Shown piece after piece: positions 1 to 12,250 of a stretch of DNA of 64,000 nucleotides. Position 1 is the stretch's first letter. Each line of letters opens with the position of its first letter. Below the pieces are notes generated by a model. It searched no databases. It saw only the letters and a program-made list of their open reading frames with translations, and had not been told where the DNA came from. The stretch is from NCBI GenBank assembly GCA_035236585.1, contig CP141130.1, forward strand, positions 28,903,501 to 28,967,500, given 5' to 3'. The translations under genes were made by a program, and so were the position numbers. This DNA comes from Warburgia ugandensis. Its lineage: Eukaryota > Streptophyta > Magnoliopsida > Canellales > Canellaceae.

Positions 1-678
1 TGTTTACCCTGTACAATGAGTCAGGTAGAGAAATTGATTGAAATGGATAAGGAGTAAGGATTATGTCGCAATTGAAAACCATAAGATGTATATAATTATA
101 TATAGTTGACATCGAATGGTAAAATTGATGAATGACAAGATCTTTAGTTATTAAGAAGAAAGTTGTGTTCAACTTGCTGGGAGAGACAATGACTGCCTTC
201 TTAGGAAGCCATGACTACATAAGGATGTATGTTTGCCATCACTTCAGGGTGAGCACAGGCTTCGAACACAGTGGGAGAAAGTACTCTTCATATTTATGAT
301 AGACTACTAGAGTATCATTTGATCCGACATCCCCACATTCTTTCATATGAGATGAGTTTGCTTTATGTGAGTATAATCCAATCCAAAACCCTAAATTCAT
401 TAAGGGATCATGACTCCATCAGATGAGTCTATTTGTACACAGAAGTACCTTCAAGATGTCCTAGTTATAGCCAAGGCGAAATGAATAGATGTGGACTTAA
501 TCCTCTTGAATATCATAGACTTTAATGTCATACTAGGGATGGATTGGCTAGCTTTACATTGTATGACAGTTAATTTTCTTAAGAAGGTCATTTTTGAAGT
601 CCCAAGAGAAGTGACAATCTTCCTCTTGGAGAGACAAGATTATTCAGGAGTATGTACTATTTCTATAATAAAAGGGGC

Positions 679-683
679 AAGAC
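679..683. repeat. TSD of solo LTR, left copy
   Basis: AAGAC, identical to 3301-3305, directly abuts the TG start of the LTR. Confidence 0.88.
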
Positions 684-3300
684 TGTGACGACCCGGGTTT
701 TCCCATGCATTTTTAAATGAAAAATCTAAATTCCTAAGGCGGGATCCCTATGTGAAAAACAATACAATGCAGCGGAAAAATCTTTTATTTGAAATCCAAT
801 TTGAAAACCTCGAGTGTCATTTGCTTTCACAACATCCAAGGTAGTTTTTGAAAAGCTTTAGAAATCATAAACATTTTTCCCCAGGTCTATCCAAATACAA
901 AGACACAGCCCAACTGTAATTAAATACATGTCCAAAGGGTAGAGAGTTTACTTACATATATAAGTGTTTCCTTTTTCATTCACTTGCACGTAGCATTAAC
1001 ATAGATGTCCTCTACTTGTGGATGGAATCATCTTGAAAAATGTTAAGGATAGGGTGAGTATATACTATACTCAGTAGGAGTCTATCACTACTAGTTTTAT
1101 AATGCATGCGATCTTTAAAATCATGTGCTCATAAAATCATATGCATGTTGTTCGAATAATCACGTTCAATATCGATAATAAAAGCCACTGTCAAACCGGA
1201 ATACTGACGACTTAACGAAATATCATAATCCAAGTCGAAAGTAATCATATATCATAATTATAAGAATATGCATTAGATGCTCAACTGAATCCAACTCATG
1301 GATATCTATCATGGTATAGTCGACCAACCTTATATCATGCCATATGCAATGCACATAAATCCATGAAACCATAGGGTCCCACTATGCCCACGACCTTACT
1401 GCCGTGTGGTCCCCGGGTACCTAGGGACATAGGATCATATACCTCCACGGGGCATATGACACTTCGACCCAGTGCCGTGACACCAGTGGTAGCCCCTGTA
1501 CCACATGCAGTCGAAGTAGAGACATGCCCTTTTTGGGCGTGGTACCCATCCACCTAATAGTGGTAGAGGCTGGGTGGCCAACCCACACCCCTCGGCATAG
1601 CACCCACGAGCTTACTAGCCCAAATCATGTACGATCAAATAAGTCAAAAACCTCTGTTCAAAACCAGTCCTCTTTGGGTCCCTCACAACTGCCTGGCCCT
1701 CGGCACTCCAGTGTCTTTTGGCAACCCTCAAGGACATGCAATCTTTGCAAGTACTTAAATCATGCAATGTATGCATTTATTTACAAAACATATATATGCA
1801 TAATGTATATGCAATCTTTTACGAAACATGTTTATGTACAAAACGTTTATCATATGGATGCTGAATCAAGTCATGCTAACCATTCATATACTTATAACAT
1901 ATGTTCTCAAAACAATAATAGATCTTTTAAAAGAATCTAATAGTGATAGAGCACCTACCTGACTAGGTTGCGTTAACCCATTTATCCTCGGACGCTCCTA
2001 AACATGGTTTGGGGAATCAAGGTTAGTTTGACCTATCTTTTATAGGTTTTAGAGTAATTGGTCTTTTTACTTAGGCATTAGGGGTCCATCCCTATGCCTA
2101 TGGGTGTCCTAAGGTCCTAATTGGGCCTTGGTATCCTCAGTTTCCCAACGTTCTAGTGGCCACGCACCACCATCCTATTCTAAGGGTCATGCCCACCTTT
2201 GATTGGGCCTTGATCAGGGATTTTATAGTTTGGATGTGTCCATGTCGTCGACACGGGCACAACGCCTTTTGCGGTGCCTCAATCGGAGCTCTAGATCTCA
2301 AGTTATAAGCGTTTTAGTGTCGTATGTACATAGAGTCTTAAAGACAAAAAGACGGAATGCTAGGGCGCTGCACGTCTGCGACATGCGCCCAGCTTCCTTA
2401 AGTAACCAAAAGACAACGCGCTGCTAGCACGCTGCATGTCTGCGGCGTGCGCCTCAGCGGGCGCGTCTGCAGGCGCTCGGTACGCTCCACCCGTTTTCCT
2501 CTTTAGCGGGCGCGTCCCTGGACGCGCCTGTTTGGTTTTTCAAACGGAGACGACGTGGAACGTTCCGACTGGAACGTTCCGTCGTCAGGGGGACCGGGGC
2601 GTCCTCAGGACACCCTGGTTCGACCCCTGTCGAACTAGTGCGGCCCAAGGAACGTCCCTGGGTCCTTGGTGGCTCTCCTGGGCTCCATTTTGCATGATTT
2701 TTCATGCAAAAACTTAGGAAAATTGACCTTGGAACTATGGGGGAGATGGATTTTGAGCGATCTCGGACGTAACTGGCTCGTTGCTGGGTTTTTCTCCTTG
2801 TTTTTCCCTCTAGGTCACTGCTTCACAACTGGTTTTCTCCAACGTTTTGGGCTGCCATTAGAGGCACCCAAGAGCTCTATTTATAGAGCTAAGAGAGGGT
2901 TCTGGAGGGGGCTCTCACCGCCTTTGAATGGTGGTGGAGAAACCTCCAAAATGGCGGTGATTTCTCTTCCAATCACAGCCGTTCTAGAACTCTCTAGGAC
3001 ATGGAAGATGAAGGGTGCCCGTATCAAAACGGGCCCCTATGTTTTGCAGATAAACCCGTTTTGTAAAAATTACAATTTTGCCCCTGTACTTCAAAGGGCC
3101 ATAACTTACTCATTTTAACTCCGTTTTGGGTGATTTTGGTCTTGTTGGATTCCTTTTTCCTAGATGCATCTAATGGCACCATTTTTAGGACCAAATTCCT
3201 ATGTTTAGTCAAGGAAACTAGTGAAATGACCAAAATGCCCTTATCTTTAAAACTGAACTTTTCATGGGATTTTAATATTACAAAAATTGGGGTCATTACA
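684..3300 (+). mobile_element. Solo LTR (2.6 kb) of a gypsy-type element, with TSD
   Basis: A block starting TGTGACGACCC and ending GGTCATTACA, flanked by the identical 5-mer AAGAC at 679-683 and 3301-3305. TG...CA termini plus a 5-bp target site duplication are the hallmark of an LTR insertion. No internal coding region, primer site or second LTR is present, so it is a solo LTR left by LTR-LTR recombination. Gypsy protease-type sequence lies on the left and RNase H/integrase sequence on the right, so it landed inside the older fossil. A TATA-like CTATTTATAG near 2877-2886 would suit the LTR promoter. The 2200-2660 part is unusually GC- and CpG-rich for this window. The perfect duplication suggests an insertion younger than its host. 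Confidence 0.9.
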
Positions 3301-3305
3301 AAGAC
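3301..3305. repeat. TSD of solo LTR, right copy
   Basis: AAGAC directly follows the CA end of the LTR and matches 679-683. Confidence 0.88.
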
Positions 3306-4934
3306 ACTGCTCGAAGATGTCAAGAGTTTTTTATTAAGGTGAAGATAGTTGAGATATGTGGATGATTTGATGAAAAGTGTTCAATGACTTATTGGACAAG
3401 CTTGTTATAGTGTTCTTGGATAATAGCAATGCATTAGGTAAAGGTTGGTATGTGTATTGATGTAGGACGAGAAGTGATTGCTTATGCCTCATAACAGTTG
3501 TAAAGTCATAAGGTTAATTATCCTACTTATGGTTTTGAACTGACAACTATGATATTTGTTGTAAGGATCCAGGGACACTACCTATACAAGAGAAATTTAA
3601 GGTGTTCACAAATCATAAGAGTCTCAAGTATATTTTCTCACAACATGTCTTGAATGTGAGGCAAGAGAGATGGGTGGTAATGTTTGTATGTGTGGAAGAG
3701 TAATGATTTTAACAAGTGCTAAATTGAGACAAGAAACTCTCAGAGAGACATTAATTACAATATACTATTCATCCCTGTGGAATAAAAATGCATCAAGATT
3801 TGAGGAGACATTGTTGACAAAAATGATATGAAAAGGATGTGGGATAGTTTGTGGAGCTATGTTTCATGTCAACAAGTAAAGGGCGAGCATTAGAGGTCAG
3901 TAGGGATTTTACAACCATTTGAGTTTCATGCCTGGAAGTAAGACTATATCACCATGGATTTCATTGTGGGTTTGCCCATGACATTGAGTGGACATGGCAT
4001 GATTTAAATGATAATTGTTTTGTTAATGAAATCAGCTTATAATCAGTCCTTGGATGGTTTGACATAAGTGTGTATTCAAGAAAAATGTAAGTTTACATGG
4101 AATATTGGTAATTATTAAGTACGACAGAGACAACTAGTTTACCTCAAAATGTTGGAGATCTGTGTAGGAGTCTTCATAATTATCATTGAGTCCTAGTACT
4201 ACCTTTCATCCTAAGATAGATGGTCAGTCTAAGAGGATGATTCAAACTTTGGATAACATATTTAGCACATGTGCTATGAATGAAAGGCCAATTAGGATGG
4301 TTTCGAACGAGGCATTATAGGACTGACCGTGTTGTTCACCGACTTGTAGGAACAACATTGAACATCAGCAGCTTGGGAGACCACAGTTTGTGAAATAGTA
4401 TGCAAATGAGATGAAGCTCATTAAGAGATGACCTAGAACTACATATAATCAACAAAAAAGCCACCCTGACCGAAGGCATGGATGGTTGTAGTTGAGATTG
4501 GGAATCTTGCATTTCTGAAGATATCGATGCTGAGAATCATCATGAAGGAAATTAAGTTCAAGATTGTGTGTCCTTTTGAGACCTTAGACAGATTTGGATT
4601 GGTAGCATGCATGTTGGCTTTGCATATGCGTCTTATTGAGGTACATAATGTGTGAGGAAGTACATAGTGGACCTTTCACATGTGCTCGAACAAATGCTCA
4701 TTGAATTATAGCCTAATTAGATATTTAAAGAAAGGAATGTTCAAATCCCGAACAACAAAGAGTAAATTGTGACGAATAATAAGATTTCCTTTGGTCAAGG
4801 TTCTTTCATAGCACCACTCATTTGATGAAGCAACTAGAAACTGAAATCTATGATGAGATGGGGACGCATTTAGAATTATCAAGGAATGAATTAGAAAGAA
4901 TTTCATGGACAAAATTTTTCTAAGGGGGGAACGA

Positions 4935-5350
4935 TGTGATAACCCTGATTTTTAAATTCCATTTCATGTAATTTTTATCCAATATTCAAATGAAATACAA
5001 ATTTAGATGTCCATGCTTTGGTTTTCATGAAAATAAAATTTTGATAAAACACCTAGTTGACTCTTGACGTCTCAATATTTGGATTGTACTAAAAAAAGAT
5101 TTCAATGACACTAAGAATGCTAAAATTGGAGTTCATATGAGAAAATTCAAATCTCACAAACAAGAACTACAAAACCAAGGGTATTTTGGTCATTTCACTA
5201 TGGAGGCCCAAGTTATAGAGTTTGATGCAAAAGTTAGTTAAATTACATCATGAGTGTAAATGAGTATGTTTTAGATCGAAATTATGTGATCTTATTGAAG
5301 AAAACATCATCATTTAATGTAATTGTGAATAACTTAAGGGAGGGGTCGGA
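4935..5350 (+). mobile_element. 3' LTR of the Tekay-like fossil (right end unresolved)
   Basis: Starts TGTGATAACCC right after a purine tract (AAGGGGGGAACGA), the usual polypurine tract to LTR junction of gypsy elements. The right end cannot be fixed because the matching 5' LTR and its target duplication lie outside the window; 5350 is arbitrary. A second purine tract followed by TGTGATAA (about 5334-5360) could be a rearranged copy of the same junction. Confidence 0.6.
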
Positions 5351-5785
5351 TGTGATAATATGTACTTGAGGGCTTCTTTTTCATCTTCTTCCCTTCAAGG
5401 TGGCTCCAAGTATCAACCTTTGACTACTTTAGAAAGGAAGAGAGTTTTAGGGTTTTTCTAAAGAGGGATACACTCTAGGGGGCATTTTTTCACTTGTATA
5501 TTTCTCTCCTCTAAAGTGAAACTTAAATACAAGAAAGAAAAGCTTAACTCCCTCCCAAATTGGAAACTTAACTACCAGTCAATTTCCAACAAGTTATTTC
5601 TGGTGTGACCTTTTAGGTAACTTTCTAATATGGTATCTTTCTAGGTTTCCTATTCCATTTAAAGAAATACTTTCCTAATTTTGCACAAAACACCCTAAAT
5701 CCATATGAGTGTTTTCTATTGTCTAGAGAGATAATGTGGCATTTAAGAATTCCACCTATTGATAACCACATGTAGCCCACATAAG
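5351..5785. other. Unassigned AT-rich DNA
   Basis: No convincing coding or RNA gene. It may be the remainder of the 3' LTR of the fossil to the left. Confidence 0.4.
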
Positions 5786-5898
5786 AAGATATTGCAAACT
5801 CATCATCATCATCATCAAGACCTTATCCCAATTAGGGGTAGGCCACATGAATCTTATTCCTCCATTCCACTCTATTAAATCCCAAGATAGTGCAAACT
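5786..5898. repeat. TSD pair bounding the short RTE insertion
   Basis: The two 15-base direct repeats are 5786-5800 and 5884-5898, with one mismatch between them. The span given covers both repeats and the insert. Confidence 0.85.
5801..5883 (-). mobile_element. 5'-truncated RTE LINE tail with 15-bp TSD
   Basis: The reverse complement matches the last roughly 80 bases of the long RTE element at 43130-43210, including the GAGTGGAATGGAGGAATA block, CCCCTAATTGGGAT and the terminal (GAT)n run. The flanks at 5786-5800 and 5884-5898 are the same 15-mer with one mismatch (AAGATATTGCAAACT against AAGATAGTGCAAACT). This is a target site duplication and shows retrotransposition of an extremely 5'-truncated copy rather than a chance match. 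RTE-clade elements end in short tandem repeats rather than poly(A), as seen here. Confidence 0.88.
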
Positions 5899-5989
5899 AT
5901 TTAACATATTACCCTTCCTCTATTCCATATTCACATGACACCCATATGGGCTATTTGGGTTTATTTGCCCCTAGGCATGTCACATTAGT

Positions 5990-7952
5990 ACAATCAACTA
6001 TAAACCACCCCATCCTTAAATGAACTTCAAAATGCTTTTCAAAAACTCCTTTGAAAATAGTTTAGTTTAATCAAATATAATGAAAGCAATTGGATAAACA
6101 TTTTATTAATCACCACTAAGGCCTTGAGTTTTTTCAAGCTTATCTATAGATGGTCCTTTACTAAATATCATCCCCATAAGAGAGTGGGCCTCAAGTTAGA
6201 CATTTTATATTCTTTATGTGCTTAGTAAATGTCCCCACACACTTAGAACCCAATCATGATAAAACTTTTTCATGTGATGCACTTAAGACAAATACTATGT
6301 CTTACTCGGATATATAGATTCATCAAGTCCAAGGGTATTAATAGCTATGTTCATCTACTAACACTTCCTTTATATATAATGTTTGTTAAGTGTTTCGGAT
6401 TACCAAGGTGATGTCCTATGTGTGAAATACTTTCACACACCTCAATAAATGAAGATAACTAGAGAATTGATAAGCCCATCTAAGGAAAGCATCACATTTA
6501 ACAAGTGTTACAGAATTAGGTTTCTTATTTTCTTTGCCACTTGAGGACAATTTAGGTTTACAAAGAACTAAATTCTATTTCATCTCAACTATGATTTTCA
6601 ATCATCTTGTCATGGAATTCGTCCTATGCTATCTAAGATTCCAAAAGTTATCCATGACCCTTTAAATATGTCATCATATCTTGACCAACTTACAGTCTTA
6701 GTACCCTATTATGTAGTATTGGCATACCATGATTACAGAAAGTGAATTTATTTATTGAAATTATCAATAAAGCATTATATGTCATAAGATGGCTTTATGG
6801 GGTAGACATTTCCAATAATATCCTTAATCTGAGAATTAACTCTCCTAAAAAGGAGTTTTCTTTAGGTTCTTTTCCACCATGCAAGGCATTAGCTATGTCA
6901 TAAAATTACAAAGTAACTCATACTATATTTCATCCCTTAGCCCATTCTTAAAATAGGAAAGAGTTTTCTTTCATTTTAGAAATAAACGCACTAGATGATC
7001 AATGCTTCAAAATTTTGCACACAATCTGCAACCATCATACTCTTCTGCTTAAAGAAATCATTGGATCATAAAACTAACTTTGATAATTGCACAATAAGTA
7101 CTTGTCTTTTATCTACAGCTCCATCCTTCCAAGATGAGAGCTTCTTCTAATTTCCAAATATGCTGCTCAGCATTTGTTCGCACACCTTAGCATGACCTAT
7201 TAGTTTAAATTCAATAAACCTCCTCTTTATATCTCCAGTCATGTCAAACCAATAAAAATTAATATTTTATGTAGCTGATCATTTCACGAGAGTTTGAGGA
7301 TCATGGTTATATCTAGATTCAGGAACATTAAGTTTCACCATTTTAGTAATTTTTTCCATGTCACTAATGTGCTCATATCTATTTCAGTTAATTGTGGAAT
7401 GTTTCGTTTCATTTGTGCAGCTATAGGAATAGGCCTAAGTGGTAGATTATTTGGTTTTACAATTACTCCATTGTGGACTAATGGTTTCACATTAGGTTTA
7501 GCTTCTCAAACTCCTCTGGTCCAACTTGTTGGCACTTCTTCACCATTGAGTCTTGATCTTTCACTTATCAACTTCCCAACTTGTGTTTCTAGATTTTCTA
7601 ACTTCTTAACAAGTTGAAGCAGCAGTTGATCCCTTTGACTGTCATTCACCCCCCCCCCCCCCCCCCTTGTGAGTTCTGTCATTATGGGTGGCCATTTTTG
7701 CCATAGCTCTAATACAAAAATGATGTAGAATGAGGGGAAGAACAAATTTGAAGGAACTTGATATATAACTTAACTAAATATATTGAAGTCTTGTAGAATA
7801 CAGAGTAAAGCAACACAAATAGAAATAAAAGAAAGTAGAACAAACACACATAGAGTGTCATTGAGTCTCTCCAAATGATTAGGAATCACACTAATAGGAA
7901 CACAACATGTCATTGGAATCGCTCTAAATGATTAAGCTTCACTCTGATACTA
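5990..7952 (-). mobile_element. Ty3/gypsy-like fossil, gag region, minus strand
   Basis: On the minus strand the 7745-6800 stretch reads as decayed gypsy gag: a charged leader (residues LLLQLVKKLENLETQVGKL) followed further on by FKNGLRDEI and a nearby VEKNLKK, typical of the retrotransposon gag domain. Upstream on the same strand, 7952-7940 reads TAGTATCAGAGTGA, close to the TGGTATCAGAGC primer site complementary to the 3' end of initiator tRNA-Met. The element is broken in many places. Its far end, toward about 5990, is not resolved. The lineage within gypsy is not certain. Confidence 0.6.
7649..7666. repeat. Poly(C) tract of 18
   Basis: An uninterrupted run of 18 C inside the minus-strand gag fossil (G on the coding strand). 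It is likely variable in length and a G-quadruplex candidate. Confidence 0.85.
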
Positions 7953-8500
7953 TGCAAATGCAGTGGCTATAAAATTTGCACATTCTTCATTGATTTCAAA
8001 GACTTCTACATCAAATTCATAAATTTAACAGCTAATTCTCTTCAAATCTGCTGGTTATAAACATTATGAAAACTATAGGTAATCAAAACCGATCAACTTT
8101 GGTGATCCAATTTGGTATATGCATTTATGAAAATGAGAGCAAATCAGCCTGGTCAACTCCTGTAGTGCAGCTATGCATTAAGCACTTAAATAAGCTAAAT
8201 CGAATCAACTCAAAAGATCTCATAAATCTTAAAATATATGTAATCAAGTCAACTACGCTCTAGACTCTAGAATAGTCTTGTTGGAGTAGACCTATTTACA
8301 TGGGCTTTTAGTTATGGTACTTTAAGCCCATCCATCAATGCAGATCAACAAACAATTTGGTTTTCTTTTGTTATTGATATATGTGGGACATGCATCATTG
8401 TCATGGTTCCATGTCAATGTTTGGGTCTAACTACTTGGCCCCTTCATGTGTTTTCTGTTGTATGTTTTAATCAAATTCCTATGTGAATCTAAATGGTTTG
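7953..8500 (-). mobile_element. 5' LTR edge of the minus-strand gypsy fossil (outer end unresolved)
   Basis: On the minus strand sequence ending TTTGCA directly precedes the primer-binding site at 7952-7940, so an LTR must end here. I could not find the other LTR terminus; 8500 is a placeholder. Confidence 0.4.
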
Positions 8501-8815
8501 ATTTATTACATCCCTCTGAATGCCTAGATTTCAGCCAAGCATATGTAAGAGCAGGAAGAGGGTAGTGAACCCTTTTAGCTTTTGGGGTCCAATGTAGGAA
8601 TCAAATAGGATAGTGGAGCTGATCCATTATTCATATTGTCAAGTGAAATATGCCTATCAATCATATAATAACTCTCAATTCTAGGATCCTTTCTTAGATT
8701 GTAGTTTTTTGTTGAAGACTCTATGACCTTCCCAAATTAAAACTAAACCCTGTCACCTTCCACGACCTTAACAGGGGTGTAAAAGGATCTTACATTTTCA
8801 CATTCCAATTCTAGT

Positions 8816-9040
8816 TAAAGCCAAGAGCTTCTTGAAGAAAAAAGGGGCAGCATGGTGCATGAAGCTCCCACATATGGGGACTCGAGGAAGGGGCAGACCA
8901 CAAGGATCTGTAGTACGCAACCTTACCTTGCATGTTGCAAGAGTTTTTTTCCATGCATCGAACCCGTTACCTCAAGGTCACATGACAACTCTACTGCTAT
9001 GCCAAGGCTCCCCTTCTAAAGCCAAGAGCTTCTTGAGGAA
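8816..9040. repeat. 24-bp TSD pair around Au SINE copy 1
   Basis: Direct repeats 8816-8839 and 9017-9040 (core AAAGCCAAGAGCTTCTTGA) with one difference near the right end. Confidence 0.93.
8844..9016 (+). mobile_element. Au SINE, copy 1
   Basis: Starts GGGGCAGCATGGTGCATGAA and ends GCCAAGGCTCCCCTTC, with GGGGCAGACCACAAGGATCT inside. This is the well-known angiosperm Au SINE, a tRNA-derived retroposon of about 180 bp. The flanks 8816-8839 and 9017-9040 are the same 24-mer with one mismatch, a target site duplication of LINE-type integration. Length and both ends look complete. The internal promoter boxes are tRNA-derived but this is not a tRNA gene. Confidence 0.95.
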
Positions 9041-9707
9041 TACTAGCCTAAATTGCTTGTAAAACTATCCCAATAAGGAAATGACTTTCTACCCTAAAAT
9101 ATTTCTAACTCTGAATAGTCCTAATTAATACCTTTTTCATTCACTTAAACCTCATTATATGAGAAGTGTCTTCCTGTGTTTGAATATAGATGTGTACCCT
9201 TTGAGGAAGCCAATCCACTAGGCATGGCTACTTTTTACACTTGTGAGAATTTTAAGTAATGCATCATGGTCAGAACAAATATTTACTCTTGACATCTGAG
9301 GTGATGTTCCATGCTTCATACCTGGTTAGATGGTATGGAACTCAACATTGTATATTCAGTATTAGTCTCACTCTCCATTTAGCTTGTTACTAGCAAAGAT
9401 ATTGAGCTCTCATCTTGGCCAAGAGCTTCCTACATATTTGTGTGTGTATGCCTAAAAATTATTTTTATTTAAAGTAAGTCCTTTGTGAACTAGCGCACTG
9501 CCTAGTTGGTTCTTGGTTACTTCAAACTCCTTATAGTGCTTAGCGTAAATTTCCTTTTATTAATAGATAAAACATGGTTGAGCTCTGGGAAAAAGTGGGT
9601 CTATTTGCTACTATTATTTAATTATAGAAATCATATGCTAATGCTGTACAAGCATGTAGAATTTATAATGGCTTAAAGATACATTTTCTTTGCAATTGGT
9701 TGGCAAG
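9041..9707. other. Unassigned DNA upstream of the SmD2 pseudogene
   Basis: Presumably the former promoter, first exon and first intron of the SmD2 copy. I could not recognise the short first coding exon expected for SmD2. Confidence 0.35.
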
Positions 9708-10570
9708 ATTGAAGAAGAGGAATTCAACACAGGCCCAGTGAATGTTAAAAATAATGCTCAGGTAGGAGGTCCTAAAAACTGCATTTGAAGTTGCTTAGGG
9801 TGTCAAAAGTATATAACTTTTAAATGTTGTTATACTAATGTCTTAGGATGGATTTGTTAGAGGATTGGCATGTGGTACATCAGTTTCTTGTTTCAGTGTG
9901 GCTGTAAGGACATTGAACTGGAAGATCATATGACCACAAACTTGGTGCCCAACAAGTAGTGCCTCCATGTGCATGGTGTCGCAGACCGCCTTGCGAAGGT
10001 TCAAATGGGGTGCCACATCAACGCATGCATGGCGGCCGCTTCTTTGTTTTGCTGTGCTGACAAGTACATTGAACTGGAGACTGATTCACATCCAAGGACA
10101 GCTAGTATTGCATGGTCTTGTGGGTTCTAAGTGAAATCAGAGGAAGAAATCTAGATTGGAGATCACTTGTTTGCCTGAGCCGCATGTAGTTGCCAGCATG
10201 TAAAATTGATGACTTAGAAAAAAAGTATATTTGTTTCTTAACTACTACATTTTTAGGTGCTCATCAACTGCGTACCGGAACAACAAGAAGCATATTGACC
10301 GTTTGACAGCCTTTGCCCGTCACTACAATATGGTCCTCGAAAACGTCAAAGAAATGTGCACTCAGGTATCTTGGTTACAACTTTACATTACCCTCTTCTT
10401 TCTATATTCTTATGGCTTCCAGTTTAATGCGCATTTGATTGGGCTGCAGATTCCCAATACGAGAAAAGGGAAAAAGAAAGCTCATCCGGTTAAGGACAGG
10501 TTCCTGAAAAACAATGTTCGTCCGTGGCGACTCGGTTATCATTGTACTTAGGAATCCAAACTGCGTATAG
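9708..10570 (+). pseudogene. SmD2: Small nuclear ribonucleoprotein SmD2 pseudogene, introns retained
   Basis: SmD2 is a core Sm-ring protein of spliceosomal snRNPs, about 105-110 residues in plants. Three blocks match it in order. Block 1 (9708-9761) encodes IEEEEFNTGP then VKNNAQ and lacks the residues usually between them (about 7 codons). It ends in CAG followed by a GTAGG donor. Block 2 (10257-10365) follows a TTTTTAG acceptor and encodes VLINC, then after a 4-base frame-shifting insertion [20 protein letters not shown] and [10 protein letters not shown], ending at a GTATC donor. Block 3 (10450-10570) follows CTGCAG and encodes [13 protein letters not shown], then after another frameshift [16 protein letters not shown] and a stop at 10568-10570. 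Splice borders survive, so this is a DNA-level duplicate, not a processed retrocopy. Frame damage makes it a pseudogene. Sm signature positions are partly altered ([10 protein letters not shown] where RNNKKLLGRV is usual). Confidence 0.9.
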
Positions 10571-12250
10571 GTATTTGTGATATTTGTCAGCTAGCCGGGT
10601 TTTATTGTTAGGACAGAAGAGAATTGCCATTATAGTTATTGTAGGTGGTTGAGGACCATTAGCTTGGTCAATGTTAGATACTTACAAGACATCAAAGCTT
10701 GCCTTTCCGTATTCTACTCATAGGCTTGGTTAAGAAATCACTTTAATCAGTTGTACTGTTTTACAAAATTAGATGAAGAGATGATGCGTTAATCAAGAAA
10801 TTGAAGTCCTTGCTTAATCTTGCAAATTGTTGAACCCTTGGTGTTGTTTCTTATTTCCAAATCATGGAGTAGGTTTACCACTTGCTTACCATCCAGTGTA
10901 AATGGCTATCATATTGTCATAATTGTCTTTTCTTATTTATTTATCATATATCATAGGGTGTCCCCATTCTTTTGAGGGTGGGACTAATCCTGTGGATGCT
11001 GTCACCCACAAACCACGCAAAGGTAAGTCCGGTAACAAGCCTATGACTAATCGACTCAGCGCAACTATTTTGGTCATAATCATCTTCTTACGTTTGTAAG
11101 ACTTGTTGCGAGTGGTAAAAGCTAACAAAAGAAATTTTGGAGTTGGTGAGAAAAAATATTTCTTCGTTGTTATTATCATTGTTGGCTGGCTTGTGCAACT
11201 GAACAAAGAGAAACTGCCGCTCATAGCGTTGCATTTTGCAGACAGAAGTTTTTATGTTACAAAATAGGTTGATCTCGAGACTAGCATTTCACCCTGGTAC
11301 ACTCCTCTCATGCGGGCGGGGGGCGAGAAGGTAACACATGACAGTGTGGCAGGTTCTTGGACCGTCTGGAAATACAACATTAGATATTTTTATATCTAAT
11401 GATATTTCTTATAAGCTGACTGGGCTTTTATCTCGTACATACTCCAATCCACATGGTTCGGGTACAAGAGAGAGTGAGGATGGTTTTATAGAACTAACTC
11501 TTGCATATGGGGTAATCACCGTCAGTTCAAAGAATAGACTCCCTGTGCAACTTCGATGCTTTTGCAAGCAATTCCATTTTCCTACTGGTACTGTTGAACA
11601 AAGCGTGCCATGCAACTGAGGCACTTGTGTTGGTGAGGAGCTCTAACAACCCTCCTTTCTTCACAGGAAAAGCATTACGTTACGGTTACCTCATCAAATT
11701 AATGGCGCGCAATACGATATTTCCATCTTCCTTCGCTTCTGTCGGCCACCAATTTTTCTGGCGTCCAAAGCTGTTGGCAAAATCATAGAGTTGCAAAGGA
11801 CGATTAGTTGTGGTTGTTGCGACCAACAATGCCTCAGTTCTAATTTTTTTATTGGGAGACGAGGAATGTGGAATGATACAGGCCGAGGAATTTTGTTTTG
11901 TTTTGGGTACAAGCAAAGAAAGCAAATTAGTTACAGACTTTCCTAAATATGATGTGCAGCCAAAGGGAAAGTAGCCATTTAAACCTGCGACCAGGCATGC
12001 GCTAGGGGAGATCCGAGTTGTCTAAGGCTGCACCAGTCGTTGTTCGCTAGGGCAGAGGAAATTACAAAAAACAAATGAAAGCAGACCTTGTCTTCTCCTT
12101 TGTTCTTTCTTGAAGAATGTGCATTGCTTACATGAGTCTTTGTCTGTAAAATGGTCCGGCACACTAAAACTAGTGGAGTTATAAACGAATTACTTTGAAT
12201 CTAAGAAGCCACAAGGGTGGTTTGTCTGTTATTTGTACAGGCATGCTGAG
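10571..12250. other. Unassigned region downstream of the SmD2 pseudogene
   Basis: 10571-10920 may be the old 3' UTR. 10937-12164 is somewhat richer in GC and holds open frames on both strands (for example 11338-11619 plus, 10937-11224 minus), but none matches a family I recognise and their overlap on opposite strands argues against coding. No terminal repeats seen. Confidence 0.35.

Larger units (their letters stand above)
1..4934 (+). mobile_element. Ty3/gypsy fossil, Tekay/Del-like chromovirus, internal region
   Basis: Decayed internal region of an LTR retrotransposon, running off the left edge. Seen: a protease-region signature around 490-610 (residues ILGMDWLALH), RNase H residues near 3590-3640 (HKSLKYIF), an integrase segment near 3900-4260 including the HPKIDGQS signature of the integrase core, and a chromodomain-like tail near 4780-4900 (PLVKV followed by EEAT-like residues). 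It ends in a purine tract (4922-4933) directly before a TGTGATAACCC LTR start at 4935. The order protease, RNase H, integrase, chromodomain-like end is that of gypsy chromoviruses; the Tekay/Del assignment is inference from those motifs. The element is broken in many places and old. A solo LTR (684-3300) is inserted into it. Confidence 0.8.

Noticed and set aside
1335-2717. Several open frames of 60-140 codons on both strands
   Set aside because: All lie inside the solo LTR at 684-3300, overlap on opposite strands and show no domain.
8844-9016. tRNA gene
   Set aside because: The tRNA-like boxes belong to the Au SINE; no cloverleaf is complete.
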